From positions 4,154,001 to 4,218,000 of the forward strand of contig NC_079883.1 of the NCBI RefSeq assembly GCF_029227915.1: a DNA stretch of 64,000 bases, read 5' to 3'. Below the pieces are notes generated by a model, which was not told where the DNA came from, made no database searches, and worked only from the letters and a program-made list of their open reading frames with translations. Both the position numbers and the translations under genes were made by a program. Shown one piece after another: positions 63,771 through 64,000 of the stretch (its first letter is position 1; each line of letters opens with the position of its first letter). The DNA is from Hydractinia symbiolongicarpus (Eukaryota > Cnidaria > Hydrozoa > Anthoathecata > Hydractiniidae).

Positions 63771-64000
63771 GTAAAAAACTTGGTTGAGAGCATAACAAAT
63801 CTGGTTGTGTATATACATAAAAGAAGGAAAGAAAAAAGATTCTTTAGAAGAGTGCTTAAAAAAATGTCCTTATAACTCGTTGCAAATTTTGAACTTTATT
63901 TTTCAAGAGAAAATTAATTGTTGCTTTTATTTAAAAAGGCTGATTAAAGGATGTTAAAGATTTCATAAAAGTTGCAAAAAACTACTATAACTTAAAATGT
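63771..64000. other. Nothing recognised at the right edge
   Basis: AT-rich sequence without open frame, motif or repeat that I can identify. Confidence 0.5.

Noticed and set aside
1-64000. CRISPR array, operon or prophage
   Set aside because: No regularly spaced repeats, no polycistronic layout; spliced genes show a eukaryotic genome.

Overview
The window is AT-rich animal DNA, read here as a cnidarian and probably a hydrozoan (inference from gene content and repeat style; no rRNA or mitochondrial marker is present to prove it). Spliced genes with GT-AG introns, an animal channel and receptor repertoire and several cnidarian-style transposon families exclude prokaryotes. No CRISPR array and no free-standing tRNA or rRNA gene was seen.

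Layout. 0.3-0.95 kb: a steroid 5-alpha-reductase-like membrane enzyme. 1-7.2 kb: gene-poor, with repeats and transposon scraps. 7.2-14 kb: a tRNA-derived SINE, then a DDX28-like DEAD-box helicase gene whose last intron holds, on the other strand, an intronless gene joining an F-box to a RasGEF domain. 14.7-16.4 kb: a Kv2-4 type potassium channel whose pore motif is split by an intron. 19.4-22.6 kb: a complete five-exon PIG-F gene on the minus strand, assembled here from small exons. 23.5-24.2 kb: intronless triosephosphate isomerase. 24.3-33 kb: gene-poor, with a LINE remnant and a 1.66 kb inverted-repeat element.

33.6-41 kb is the densest part: a YtpQ/DUF1444-like protein, a folate-receptor-like secreted protein, an OTU-like gene, an LRRC8-like channel subunit without its leucine-rich repeats, and a class A GPCR. 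41.7-51.9 kb is a decayed Ty3-type retrotransposon (minus strand) broken by a 5.1 kb THAP/P-like DNA transposon carrying three ORFs and by a 0.74 kb piggyBac-like MITE. 56.5-58.2 kb: an intronless endosomal-type Na+/H+ exchanger, convergent with a tiny two-exon gene encoding a RIIa/DPY-30-like docking segment; the two appear to share a palindromic poly(A) signal. 59.65 kb: a possible Rab1 first exon. 62.55-63.77 kb: a second decayed LINE copy.

The host genes look like independent housekeeping, signalling and transport genes, not a pathway or operon. The best candidates for something undescribed are the nested F-box/RasGEF gene, the LRR-less LRRC8-like subunit, the DUF1444-like animal gene and the three-ORF P-like transposon with a 26-bp element duplicated upstream of two of its genes.
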